Shown one piece after another: positions 35,184 through 43,996 of a DNA stretch of 64,000 nt. This DNA is from Marinobacter sp. BGYM27. Its GTDB lineage: Bacteria > Pseudomonadota > Gammaproteobacteria > Pseudomonadales > Oleiphilaceae. The stretch covers positions 558,001 through 622,000 of the forward strand of contig JANZNS010000001.1 in assembly GCA_025153445.1 (NCBI GenBank). Direction: 5' to 3'. The notes beneath the pieces are model-generated. The model was not told where the DNA came from. It searched no databases and worked only from the letters and a program-made list of their open reading frames with translations. Each line of letters starts with the position of its first letter. Position 1 is the stretch's first letter. The position numbers and the translations under genes were made by a program.

Positions 35184-36452
35184 CTATTCTGACTGAGCGT
35201 TGCCGGGTTCCGGAATGGTTTCATCGCCCCAGCCGCTGCGGCTGCCGGGCAAAATCAGGTTCAGGGCAATCGCGACCAGACCGCAAAGGGCGATCCCTTC
35301 TACCTGGCCAATGACCATGCCACCGATCCCGAATACCAGCGTCACGCCGGTGATTACCAGATTACGGGCTTCCGAAAGGTCAACCTGGTGGCGGATCAGC
35401 GTGTTCAGGCCAACAACCGCAATAGAGCCAAACAGCAGGCACAGGATGCCACCCATAACAGGGACGGGAATGGTCTGCAGCGCTGCACCGAACTTGCCGA
35501 TAAAGGCCAGAACGACCGCCGTTACCGCTGCCCACACCATAATGCGGGGGTTGAAATTGCGGGTTAGCATGACCGCGCCGGTGACTTCGGAGTAAGTGGT
35601 ATTAGGCGGCCCACCTACCAGTGCTGCAGCGCTTGTCGCAACGCCATCACCCAGCAGGGTGCGATGTAGCCCGGGCTTCTTGAGGTAGTCCTTGCCGGTA
35701 ACCGTGCCAATTGCCAACACATCGCCGATATGTTCAATGGCAGGGGCGATAGCGACCGGAATCATGAAGAGAATCGCAGCCCAGCTGAACTCCGGTGCCG
35801 CAAACGCAGGAATGCCGAGCCATGGCGCAGCCTGAATCGCCGAGGTATCCACAATGCCCATGATGGCCGATAGCGCGTAGCCGGTGATGACGCCGAACAT
35901 AATCGGAATCAAGCGGAAGATACCTTTGGCCATCACAGCGAAAGCCACAGTGGTGGCCAGTGAGATCATCGCAATCCAGATCGCAATGTCGTAAGGCACG
36001 AGCTGTGCGCTGCCATCGCCGGCTTTGCCCATTGCCATATTGACGGCGACTGGCGCCAGTCCGAGACCAATCACCATAATCACCGGGCCGATTACAACCG
36101 GTGGTAACAAGCGGTTCAGAAACCCGGTGCCTTTAAGACGCACCAGACCGCTCAGGATCATATAGAGCACACCGGCGGCGACCAGCCCGCCCATGGTCTC
36201 CTCAATGCCAAACCGGGCCTTGGAGGCAATGATCGGCGCGATAAAGGCGAACGACGAGGCGAGGAAAATCGGAATCTGACCGCCGGTAATCAGTTGGAAG
36301 AGCAGGGTGCCGACACCGGCGGTGAACAAAGCCACGTTGGGGTCCATACCGGTGATAAGGGGCATCAGCACCAATGCGCCAAACGCAACCAGCAACATCT
36401 GGGATCCGGCAAGTGCCTCTCGCCATACGGGTTCGTTGGAAGTTTGCTGCAT
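35184..36452 (-). CDS. uraA: UraA-type uracil:proton symporter
   Basis: Nucleobase transporter of 422 residues (NAT/NCS2, SLC23 family) with about 14 membrane segments. The substrate-binding Glu lies in IAPAIEHIGDVLAIG (about residue 241) and the second signature is GGPPNTTYSEVTGAV (about residue 290), both as in UraA. It imports uracil. AAGGA lies nine bases before the ATG. It follows upp by two bases in the same direction, so import and phosphoribosylation of uracil are encoded together. The last 15 residues are a polar tail. Confidence 0.95.
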   Translation of the reverse strand: MQQTSNEPVWREALAGSQMLLVAFGALVLMPLITGMDPNVALFTAGVGTLLFQLITGGQIPIFLASSFAFIAPIIASKARFGIEETMGGLVAAGVLYMILSGLVRLKGTGFLNRLLPPVVIGPVIMVIGLGLAPVAVNMAMGKAGDGSAQLVPYDIAIWIAMISLATTVAFAVMAKGIFRLIPIMFGVITGYALSAIMGIVDTSAIQAAPWLGIPAFAAPEFSWAAILFMIPVAIAPAIEHIGDVLAIGTVTGKDYLKKPGLHRTLLGDGVATSAAALVGGPPNTTYSEVTGAVMLTRNFNPRIMVWAAVTAVVLAFIGKFGAALQTIPVPVMGGILCLLFGSIAVVGLNTLIRHQVDLSEARNLVITGVTLVFGIGGMVIGQVEGIALCGLVAIALNLILPGSRSGWGDETIPEPGNAQSE

Positions 36453-36454
36453 GC

Positions 36455-37093
36455 TTAGCTGTCCTTTTGTTTGGTGCCGAAGATCTTGTCACCGGCATCG
36501 CCGAGACCCGGAAGAATGTATCCCTTTTCATTAAGCCGCTGATCGACCGAAGCGGTATAGATGGACACATCAGGATGGGCTTCCAGCACTTTGGCTACAC
36601 CTTCCGGTGCGGCGACAAGGATCAGCGCCCGGATTTCAGTGCTGCCGGCCTTTTTGAGCAGGTCGATTGTTGAAATCAGTGAACCGCCCGTTGCCAGCAT
36701 GGGGTCGATAATGACCGCCATCCGCTGATCCAGTTCGCCCACCAGCTTTTCCAGATAGGTGCTGGCTTCAAGGGTTTCTTCGTTACGCACCTGGCCGACC
36801 ACACTGACGCGTGCTCCGGGAATCAGTGACAGTACGCCATCCAGCATGCCCATGCCCGCCCGCAGGATCGGTACGATGGTGACCTTTTTACCGCGCAGGC
36901 GTTCGACTTCTACCGGTCCGGCCCAGCCTTCAATCGTTTCTTTTTCAAGCTCAAAGTCTTTGGTGGCCTCATAGGTCAGCAGGGCGCCGACCTCCTGAGC
37001 CAACTCGCGAAAGTTTTTGGTGCTGATGTCGGCGCGGCGCATCAGGCCAAGTTTATGGCGGATCAGGGGGTGTTGAACCTCATGGACGGGCAT
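36455..37093 (-). CDS. upp: uracil phosphoribosyltransferase
   Basis: Enzyme of 212 residues converting uracil and PRPP to UMP in pyrimidine salvage. The PRPP loop is in [20 protein letters not shown] (about residues 126-145), the flexible loop region [10 protein letters not shown]-like in [14 protein letters not shown], and the C-terminal uracil-binding block [17 protein letters not shown] is complete. AAGGTGA lies just before the ATG. First gene of the upp-uraA pair, divergent from flhA; I saw no PyrR-type attenuator or riboswitch in the leader. Confidence 0.97.
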   Translation of the reverse strand: MPVHEVQHPLIRHKLGLMRRADISTKNFRELAQEVGALLTYEATKDFELEKETIEGWAGPVEVERLRGKKVTIVPILRAGMGMLDGVLSLIPGARVSVVGQVRNEETLEASTYLEKLVGELDQRMAVIIDPMLATGGSLISTIDLLKKAGSTEIRALILVAAPEGVAKVLEAHPDVSIYTASVDQRLNEKGYILPGLGDAGDKIFGTKQKDS

Positions 37094-37243
37094 GGCTCAC
37101 CTTATGTTCAGGAGTACGTGGGGATGTCTGGTCATGACGCCTGCTGATGGCAATCAGATGGTGTTATGACTCGAATTGGCGTCAAGGATACCGCACTTGT
37201 GATGGTTTCGTCAGCGGCCGGTTTTCCGAAGGTTCGCTCGCGT

Positions 37244-37259
37244 TGGTATGGATCGTGCA
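37244..37259 (+). promoter_or_regulatory. candidate sigma-54 promoter of flhA
   Basis: TGGTATGGATCGTGCA keeps GG and GC at the invariant positions but has two changes in the -24 TGGCAC and one in the -12. It lies 84 bases before the chosen flhA start. Confidence 0.4.
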
Positions 37260-37342
37260 ATCACCTGTCGGTATGCAGGTATGTCGTCAAAAAAACGACA
37301 GACCAAACGCTGGCAATCGTTGTAACCGGAGATAAACAGGGA

Positions 37343-39514
37343 ATGGACAGAGCGCTCGTCCTGAATAACGTCAAATCTATGGCGAACGGCAGTCTCGGTA
37401 TTCCGATACTGCTGATGGCGCTGCTCGGCATGATGATTCTGCCGATGCCGGTCTTCCTGCTGGACGTGCTGTTTACCTTCAATATCACCCTGTCTATCGT
37501 CATTCTGCTGGTTGGTGTGTATGCACTGCGCCCAATGGAATTTGCGGCCTTTCCGACGGTTCTGCTGGTGGCCACGCTGCTGCGTCTGGCGTTGAACGTT
37601 GCCTCTACGCGAATTGTTCTGCTGCACGGCCATGAAGGCGGCGCTTCTGCCGGTAAGGTGATCGAGTCCTTTGGTGAAGTGCTCATCGGCGGCAACTATG
37701 CGGTCGGTATCGTGGTGTTTGCGATCCTGATGATCATCAACTTCATGGTTGTCACCAAAGGCGCTGGCCGGGTGTCGGAAGTGAGCGCCCGATTTACCCT
37801 GGATGCCATGCCCGGCAAGCAGATGGCTATCGACGCTGACCTGAACGCCGGCCTGATTAATCAGGACGACGCAAAGGCCCGCCGGTCCGAGATCGCGCAG
37901 GAAGCTGACTTCTACGGTTCAATGGACGGTGCCAGCAAGTTCGTAAAAGGTGACGCAGTTGCAGGCCTGCTGATTCTGGCGATCAACCTTGTAGGTGGTG
38001 TCGCCATTGGCATGATGCAACACGATCTGTCGTTCGCTGACGCCATGCGCAATTATGCACTTCTGACCATTGGTGACGGTCTGGTCGCCCAGATTCCGTC
38101 GCTGTTGCTGTCGACTGCAGCTGCCATCATGGTGACGCGCGTCACCTCCAGTCAGGACATGGGTCAGCAGATCCTGTCCCAGATGTTCACAGCACCTCGG
38201 GCTTTGGCTATTGCCGCTGCCATCCTTATTATTCTGGGTTTCATTCCGGGCATGCCGCACATTGCGTTTCTCGGCCTGGGTTTTCTTTCCGCTGGTACGG
38301 CATACCTGATCTGGAAGAAGCAGGCCCAGACCGAAGAAGACGACAGCGTATTCCCGGCCCGCGGCGGAACCGGTGTACCCCGCACAGCATCGCCGGCAGC
38401 GGGACCTCACGGTGGCGAAGGCGCACCCCATGCATTGCCCGGGCCTTCTGAAAATAGAGAGCTGGGTTGGGATGATGTCGCCACGGTCGATATCGTTGGG
38501 CTTGAGGTGGGGTATCGCCTCATTCCGCTGGTGGACAAGACCCAGGGTGGGCAACTGCTGACCCGTATTAAAGGTGTGCGCAAGAAGCTGTCGCAGGATC
38601 TCGGCTTTTTGATGCCTTCGGTTCATATTCGCGACAACCTGGACCTGATGCCAAACGTTTACCGCATTACGTTGATGGGGGTCACGCTGGCTGAAGCCGA
38701 GATTCATCCTGATCGCGAACTGGCGATCGACCCGGGGCAGGTGTTCGGCAAAATTGAGGGCATCGAAGGCAAAGATCCGGCGTTTGGTCTGGATGCCTCG
38801 TGGATTGAACCGGACAAAAAAGATCAGGCGCAAACGCTGGGGTATACCGTAGTGGATGCCAGCACCGTGGTGGCGACGCACCTCAACCAGATCCTTCAGA
38901 AGCATGCCCATGAGCTGCTGGGACATGAAGAGGTCCAGAAGTGGCTGGAACAACTTGAAAAAATCTCGCCAAAGCTTGCAGAGGAATTGGTTCCAACCAC
39001 GCTCACCATCAGTCTGCTGCTGAAAGTACTGCAAAGCCTGCTGAAAGAAGAAGTGCCGATCCGCGACATGCGCTCGATTGCCGAGGCCATCGTTAACGTG
39101 CAGCCGAAAACCCAGGACGCACGTGTACTGACTACAGCCGCCCGCCAGGCACTGCGGCGGATGATCGTCCAGAGCATCAGCGGCAGTGATTCTGAAATCC
39201 CTGTGATCACGCTAGATCCAGAGTTGGAACAGATGTTGCTGAAGTCAGTGCAACAGAGTCAACAATCTGGCGGCCAGGATGATATTGGCTTGGTGCTTGA
39301 GCCCAATATGGTTGAAAAGCTGCAGCGGTCATTACAGGACGCCGCCCAGCGCCAGGAAATGATGGGCAAGCCAGCAATACTGCTGGTCTCGGCCCCGCTC
39401 AGGCATGCGATGGCGCGGTTCGCCAGCTACGGAATTGAACGCCTGCACGTTCTGTCTTATCAGGAAGTGCCGGATAACAAACAGATTACGATTGTCGCAT
39501 CGGTCGGCCAGTAA
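37343..39514 (+). CDS. flhA: FlhA, flagellar export gate protein
   Basis: Export-gate protein of 723 residues. Eight membrane segments are in the first 330 residues, with the conserved FHIPEP-type region KGAGRVSEVSARFTLDAMPG and GKQMAIDADLNAGLI (cytoplasmic loop), then a disordered linker (GTGVPRTASPAAGPHGGE) and the cytoplasmic docking domain for chaperone-substrate complexes. The ATG at 37343 gives the family N-terminus DRALVLNNVKSMANG and has GGAG eleven bases ahead; the frame is open 177 bases further upstream but that part is not FlhA-like. Starts the second flagellar block after the uraA/upp interruption. Confidence 0.96.
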   Translation: MDRALVLNNVKSMANGSLGIPILLMALLGMMILPMPVFLLDVLFTFNITLSIVILLVGVYALRPMEFAAFPTVLLVATLLRLALNVASTRIVLLHGHEGGASAGKVIESFGEVLIGGNYAVGIVVFAILMIINFMVVTKGAGRVSEVSARFTLDAMPGKQMAIDADLNAGLINQDDAKARRSEIAQEADFYGSMDGASKFVKGDAVAGLLILAINLVGGVAIGMMQHDLSFADAMRNYALLTIGDGLVAQIPSLLLSTAAAIMVTRVTSSQDMGQQILSQMFTAPRALAIAAAILIILGFIPGMPHIAFLGLGFLSAGTAYLIWKKQAQTEEDDSVFPARGGTGVPRTASPAAGPHGGEGAPHALPGPSENRELGWDDVATVDIVGLEVGYRLIPLVDKTQGGQLLTRIKGVRKKLSQDLGFLMPSVHIRDNLDLMPNVYRITLMGVTLAEAEIHPDRELAIDPGQVFGKIEGIEGKDPAFGLDASWIEPDKKDQAQTLGYTVVDASTVVATHLNQILQKHAHELLGHEEVQKWLEQLEKISPKLAEELVPTTLTISLLLKVLQSLLKEEVPIRDMRSIAEAIVNVQPKTQDARVLTTAARQALRRMIVQSISGSDSEIPVITLDPELEQMLLKSVQQSQQSGGQDDIGLVLEPNMVEKLQRSLQDAAQRQEMMGKPAILLVSAPLRHAMARFASYGIERLHVLSYQEVPDNKQITIVASVGQ

Positions 39515-39569
39515 AAGGTCGTAAAGAACAGCGGCGCCGGATAACCGGCACCACCGGAGGTAGCTCACC

Positions 39570-40853
39570 ATGAAAGTAAAACGGTTCTTTGCATCAACTA
39601 TGACAGAAGCCCTGAAGATGGTGCGTCTGGATATGGGCGAAGACGCAGTTATTCTTTCAAACCGTCGGGTAGACGGTGGCGTCGAAATTGTGACGGCACT
39701 GAACTACGACGAAAATCTGGCGCGTCAGCGTTTGGGCAGCGCCGCCATGGAAGCGACCAACGGCTCGCAACTGGCGGAAATGCAGGCTGACCAGCACCTG
39801 CGGCTGGAGCAGGAGCTCGAGCGCTCGCGGGATCGCATTCGCGATATTCGTGGGCGTCGTCAGGTCAAGCAACCCGTGCCGGACTTCTCAATGCCGGAAG
39901 ATAACGCGCCTGCTGCGCCTGAACCCCAGCAGGATGCGACCCAGGTTGCACTGGAGGCCATGCGGGCAGAGCTGCACAATCTGCGGGACATGGTCAGCGG
40001 TCGTGCGCCCGACTCTTCCGCCACCCAACCCGCATCCGTCTCCAAGGCGCTTGATGCCAGTCAGCAGCGATTGCGTGAGCGTCTGGAAGAGTTCGGTCTT
40101 TCGTCCAAGCTGGCGGCGACCCTCTCGCACAATCACGGTTCCGGTCGTCTTGACGAAGGTTGGAAGAAAGCGCTGAGAACACTGGCCGCCGGGGTTAAAA
40201 CCCAGCAGCAGGAAGTCATTGAAGAGGGCGGTATTGTGGCACTGGTCGGCCCTACCGGTTCCGGCAAGACGACAACTATCGGCAAGATGGCGGCACGTTA
40301 CGTGTTGCGTCACGGTGCTGACTCAATTGCACTGGTCACCACCGATCGCTACCGGGTCGCGGCCCACGAGCAGTTGTTTGTATTCGGCCGCATACTGAAC
40401 GTGCCGGTAAGAGTTGTTGACGAAAGCCACTCGCTGGATCAGATTCTTGATGACCTGTCGGATAAACGACTGGTCTTGATTGACACTGCAGGCCTGACCC
40501 AATCAGACCGGGGGCACCAGGAGCAACTGAATGAACTTGCTTCCAGCTACCACCCGGTGCGCCCATACCTGGTGCTGGCGGCGACCAGTCAGCCGCGTAT
40601 TATGAAATCCACATGGCATTGCTATAAGATGGCGAATCCGGCGGGCTGCATCATGACCAAACTTGATGAAGCACTGACACTTGGCGAAGTACTTGGATTT
40701 GCTATGGAAACCGGGCTTCGGGTGGCGTACTTTACAGATGGCCAGAAGATTCCGGAGGATATCCATTCGGCGCAGGCCGTATCGCTCGTCAAGTTGGGTG
40801 TCGAAAGGTTGCGCGAAGCGCGGGAGCTTGCGCCTGCCGCCGAAGGTGCCTGA
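39570..40853 (+). CDS. flhF: FlhF, polar flagellar placement GTPase
   Basis: SRP-type GTPase of 427 residues that marks the pole for flagellar assembly. The N-terminal basic B domain begins KVKRFFASTMTEALKMVRLDMG, and a variable helical part follows (to about 215). The G domain has P-loop VALVGPTGSGKTTTIGKMAA, G2/G3 VTTDRYRVAAHEQL and LIDTAGL, and G4 TKLDEA. CGGAGG lies before the ATG. The following fleN product is its antagonist; together they set flagellar number and place. Confidence 0.96.
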   Translation: MKVKRFFASTMTEALKMVRLDMGEDAVILSNRRVDGGVEIVTALNYDENLARQRLGSAAMEATNGSQLAEMQADQHLRLEQELERSRDRIRDIRGRRQVKQPVPDFSMPEDNAPAAPEPQQDATQVALEAMRAELHNLRDMVSGRAPDSSATQPASVSKALDASQQRLRERLEEFGLSSKLAATLSHNHGSGRLDEGWKKALRTLAAGVKTQQQEVIEEGGIVALVGPTGSGKTTTIGKMAARYVLRHGADSIALVTTDRYRVAAHEQLFVFGRILNVPVRVVDESHSLDQILDDLSDKRLVLIDTAGLTQSDRGHQEQLNELASSYHPVRPYLVLAATSQPRIMKSTWHCYKMANPAGCIMTKLDEALTLGEVLGFAMETGLRVAYFTDGQKIPEDIHSAQAVSLVKLGVERLREARELAPAAEGA

Positions 40854-40883
40854 CCGGAAACAATGATGGCGCAGAAACAGAAC

Positions 40884-40908
40884 GTACAGGGATAAAGTAC
40901 AGGAATAA
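40884..40908 (+). repeat. tandem 13-base direct repeat between flhF and fleN
   Basis: GTACAGGGATAA (40884-40895) and GTACAGGAATAA (40897-40908) differ at one base. Function unknown. Confidence 0.5.
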
Positions 40909-40967
40909 CGCCGGCTGACAGATATCGGATGTCTGAAGTAAAACAGGCGCGAGACTACAAAAGTAGC

Positions 40968-40983
40968 TGGCACAGCGCCGGCC
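40968..40983 (+). promoter_or_regulatory. weak candidate sigma-54 promoter of fleN
   Basis: TGGCACAGCGCCGGCC has a perfect -24 element but CGGCC instead of TTGCW at -12 (GC kept). It lies 38 bases before the fleN ATG. Confidence 0.28.
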
Positions 40984-41020
40984 ATATGGATCCAATTCGT
41001 CGTGAGAGACCGCATCCGGT

Positions 41021-41833
41021 ATGAGTAGAGCAAACCCGGTTCAGGTAATCGCCGTATCAGGCGGCAAGGGAGGCGTTGGCAAGAGCAATGTCTCTGTCAA
41101 TCTGGCTATTGCACTGGCCCAGATGGGGCGCAGGGTTGTCGTACTGGATGCTGATCTTGGTCTGGGAAATATCGACGTACTGCTGGGTGTCACCGCAACG
41201 CACAATCTCTCTGACGTGCTGTTGGGGGAGTGCAGCCTGAAGGATGTCCTGGTTGATGGCCCGGGCGGTATAAAAATTGTGCCGGCCTCGTCAGGCACTC
41301 AGCGCATGACGCAGCTGTCATCCATGGAGCACGCCGGACTGATTAATGCCTTTAGCGAATTGGGCGATCAGATCGATGTTCTGATTGTTGACACCGCTGC
41401 CGGTATTTCCGAATCTGTAGTGAGTTTTCTGCGTGCCTCGCAGGAACTTCTGCTGGTCGTCTGCGATGAACCCACTTCCATTACTGATGCCTACGCCTTG
41501 ATAAAGCTGATGAATCGGGATTACGGCACCAACCGTTTTCGTATTCTTGCCAATCAGGTACGCAATGAGCAGGAAGGAAAGCACCTCTATGAAAAGCTCA
41601 CGCGGGTAACCGAACGTTTCCTTGATGTTGGGCTACAATATGTAGGCATGGTGCCTTATGACGAGGCGGTCAAAAAATCGGTGCAACGTCAACGCGCAGT
41701 GCTTGACGCCTATCCTCGCGCCAAAGCCTCACTTGCTATCAAGGCGCTGGCCCAAAAGGTGGACGCATGGCCATTGCCATCCTCGCCGCGCGGGCATCTT
41801 GAGTTCTTCATTGAACGTCTGGTAGATGCCTGA
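41021..41833 (+). CDS. fleN: FleN (FlhG), flagellar number regulator, MinD-like ATPase
   Basis: Deviant Walker ATPase of 270 residues. The P-loop is in VIAVSGGKGGVGKSNVSVNL (about residues 9-28), with VVLDADLGLGNIDVLLG and LIVDTAAGISESVVSF as Walker A-prime and B elements; the C-terminal amphipathic membrane-targeting helix is at the end (LEFFIERLVDA). In pseudomonads FleN inhibits FleQ and, with FlhF, limits flagella to one per pole. It follows flhF after 167 bases and precedes fliA. Confidence 0.96.
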   Translation: MSRANPVQVIAVSGGKGGVGKSNVSVNLAIALAQMGRRVVVLDADLGLGNIDVLLGVTATHNLSDVLLGECSLKDVLVDGPGGIKIVPASSGTQRMTQLSSMEHAGLINAFSELGDQIDVLIVDTAAGISESVVSFLRASQELLLVVCDEPTSITDAYALIKLMNRDYGTNRFRILANQVRNEQEGKHLYEKLTRVTERFLDVGLQYVGMVPYDEAVKKSVQRQRAVLDAYPRAKASLAIKALAQKVDAWPLPSSPRGHLEFFIERLVDA

Positions 41834-41901
41834 GACTGTGCCCCATCCCAAGAGCACAGCCGCATGAAGGTCGTCTGAACAATAACAGGTAATCCGGACT
41901 C

Positions 41902-42648
41902 ATGACGTTGGTAAAAAGCCTGGGAATCTATAATCGTACCGGCGAACGCGGTCCCCATCAGCTCGTTGAGCAACATGCGCCGCTCGTCAAAAAAATCGCC
42001 CTTCACCTGCTCGCCCGTTTACCGGCGTCAGTGCAGCTTGAAGACCTCATGCAGGCCGGAATGATTGGCTTGCTTGAAGCCGCCCAGAAATACGAGGCAA
42101 CCAAAGGCGCCTCTTTCGAAACCTATGCCGGCATCCGCATTCGCGGTTCCATTGTTGACGAAATCCGCAAAGGCGACTGGGTGCCTCGTTCCGTTCATCG
42201 CAATGCCCGTCGTGTCGCTCAGGCTATCCGCACCGTTGAAAACCGCAAAGGGCGTGAAGCCCAGGATGCTGAAGTGGCGGACGAGCTGGAAATGTCCCTC
42301 GACGAATACCACTCATGCCTCGCTGATAGCAGTGGCGGCCGATTATTTAGTCTCGATGAGCTAAATGAATCGGGCGAGCTGCCGATAGACGATGTAGATG
42401 CCGTTGCGGATGCGCCCTATGAGAACATTTCTTCAAGCGCGTTTCGCAAGAATCTGGCCGAGGCTATTGACGGACTTCCCGAGCGGGAGAAGCTGGTGCT
42501 CAATCTTTATTATCAGGAAGAACTGAACCTGAAAGAGATTGGTGCTGTTATCGGAGTCAGTGAGAGTCGGGTAAGTCAGATACACAGCCAGGCGGCTTTG
42601 AGGCTCAAGTCCAGGCTGGCGGATTGGCACGACGAATTAAGTACCTGA
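41902..42648 (+). CDS. fliA: FliA, flagellar sigma-28 factor
   Basis: Group 3 sigma factor of 248 residues. Region 2 shows LVEQHAPLVKKIALHLLARLP, LEDLMQAGMIGLLEAAQKYE and FETYAGIRIRGSIVDEIRKG; region 4 shows LPEREKLVLNLYYQEELNLKEIG and VSESRVSQIHSQA. It reads TAAA-N15-GCCGATAA-type promoters for late flagellar and chemotaxis genes and is held by FlgM (not in this window). It should act on the promoter at 49045-49071. Confidence 0.97.
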   Translation: MTLVKSLGIYNRTGERGPHQLVEQHAPLVKKIALHLLARLPASVQLEDLMQAGMIGLLEAAQKYEATKGASFETYAGIRIRGSIVDEIRKGDWVPRSVHRNARRVAQAIRTVENRKGREAQDAEVADELEMSLDEYHSCLADSSGGRLFSLDELNESGELPIDDVDAVADAPYENISSSAFRKNLAEAIDGLPEREKLVLNLYYQEELNLKEIGAVIGVSESRVSQIHSQAALRLKSRLADWHDELST

Positions 42649-42737
42649 AATTTTTAGCGTTTGGTAACTAATTTCATACAGATTGCACTGCTCTTAACGA
42701 ATAGACTGTGCTTTTGGATATGACTGCTAGACTTGGT

Positions 42738-42759
42738 TGCAAGGTCATAACCCCTTGCA
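42738..42759. repeat. inverted repeat in the cheY leader
   Basis: TGCAAGG (42738-42744) and CCTTGCA (42753-42759) are perfect arms with an eight-base spacer that itself contains GGT/ACC. It is 28 bases before the cheY start and has no T-run. Confidence 0.5.
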
Positions 42760-42787
42760 TTGCGGACTGTAATCAGTGGAGGTCCCA

Positions 42788-43174
42788 TTGGACAAGAACA
42801 TGAAAATACTCATCGTGGACGACTTTTCCACGATGCGTCGGATCATCAAGAACCTGCTGCGGGATCTTGGCTTTACCAATACCGATGAAGCCGATGATGG
42901 CAACACCGCGCTGCCGATGCTGAAAAGCGGCAAGTATGATTTCCTGGTGACCGACTGGAACATGCCCGGCATGTCCGGCTTCGAGTTGCTGGAAGCGGTA
43001 AGGGCTGATGATGCTTTGAAAAGCTTGCCAGTGCTGATGGTAACGGCAGAAGCCAAGCGCGATCAGATCGTTGCGGCGGCGCAGGCGGGGGTCAACGGTT
43101 ATGTGGTCAAGCCATTTACGGCCGCTGTGCTGAAGGAAAAGATCGAGAAGATCTTCGAACGAATCCAGTCGTAA
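42788..43174 (+). CDS. cheY: CheY, chemotaxis response regulator
   Basis: Single receiver domain of 128 residues. Phospho-acceptor Asp is in [13 protein letters not shown], acidic pocket Asp-Asp in [13 protein letters not shown], Thr in LMVTAEAK and Lys in GYVVKPFTA. Phosphorylated by CheA, it binds FliM. The start is a TTG at 42788 with GGAGG five bases ahead; the first ATG in the frame of the family N-terminus lies 12 bases later without a suitable site. First gene of cheYZAB. Confidence 0.97.
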   Translation: MDKNMKILIVDDFSTMRRIIKNLLRDLGFTNTDEADDGNTALPMLKSGKYDFLVTDWNMPGMSGFELLEAVRADDALKSLPVLMVTAEAKRDQIVAAAQAGVNGYVVKPFTAAVLKEKIEKIFERIQS

Positions 43175-43188
43175 GCTGAGCGTCGATC

Positions 43189-43983
43189 ATGAGCAAAAAA
43201 ACGAACAATAAAGGCGCGCTTGATGCTGACGTTATTGCAAAGCTGCACCTTCAGGCCGATCAGCTCAAAGAGCAGGTCGACGCCGGCAATTATGCTGCAG
43301 CGATGGGCCTGATCAACGAATTGAATGATGTGCGCGATCAGAGCCTTTATCAGGAAGTGGGGCGACTGACCCGGAGTCTGCACGAAGCCATTCGCAATTT
43401 TCAGATTGATCCGCAGAACGCCGAACAGGACGAAGCACTGTCTAAGATGTCAGATGCGTCCGATCGCCTGGCGTACGTGGTGCAGATGACAGGCAAAGCG
43501 GCCAACCGCACGATGGATCTGGTCGAAGAGGCGATGCCCAAGGCGCAGGCCATGATCGAACAGTCCCGTGCCTTTCGCGAAGAGTGGGCAAAGTTGCGCC
43601 GGCGCGAAATGAAAGCAGACGAGTTTCGCGAACTCTATCACCGCCTCGATCTTTATTTCGAGAAAACGGCGACTGACGCAGAAGTACTCTATGGCCACCT
43701 CTCCGAAATACTGCTGGCTCAGGATTTTCAGGACCTGACAGGTCAGGTGATTCAGAAAGTCACCGCGCTGGTGAAAGAAGTGGAAGATCAGATGTTGAGC
43801 CTGGTGGTGATGGCCAGCCATGTCGACAAGATCACCGGCACCGTGCATGAACTTGGCCCCGATGCCTCCAAAAAATCGGGTATCGAGAAGGGCGAAGGCC
43901 CGCAAATGAATGCCGAAGTGCGCGAAGACGTCGTATCCGGGCAAGACGATGTTGATGACCTGCTGTCCAGTCTGGGATTTTGA
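43189..43983 (+). CDS. cheZ: CheZ, CheY-P phosphatase
   Basis: Helical protein of 264 residues. The catalytic block EILLAQDFQDLTGQVIQKV (about residues 163-182) carries the conserved Asp and Gln that insert into CheY, and the C-terminal CheY-tethering helix ends DDLLSSLGF. The rest is a long four-helix dimer bundle. It lies 14 bases after cheY, so regulator and phosphatase are co-expressed. Confidence 0.96.
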   Translation: MSKKTNNKGALDADVIAKLHLQADQLKEQVDAGNYAAAMGLINELNDVRDQSLYQEVGRLTRSLHEAIRNFQIDPQNAEQDEALSKMSDASDRLAYVVQMTGKAANRTMDLVEEAMPKAQAMIEQSRAFREEWAKLRRREMKADEFRELYHRLDLYFEKTATDAEVLYGHLSEILLAQDFQDLTGQVIQKVTALVKEVEDQMLSLVVMASHVDKITGTVHELGPDASKKSGIEKGEGPQMNAEVREDVVSGQDDVDDLLSSLGF

Positions 43984-43996
43984 GTGAGGATTCCGC

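Noticed and set aside
37919-39034. Minus-strand open frame of 371 codons antisense to flhA
   Set aside because: The predicted product has no motif and His/Arg/Gln-rich composition typical of shadow frames; flhA on the other strand is certain.
42697-42724. Possible sigma-28 promoter before cheY (TAACGAAT, 11 bases, TTGGATAT)
   Set aside because: Only GATA of the -10 and TAA of the -35 agree; much weaker than the promoter before parC.
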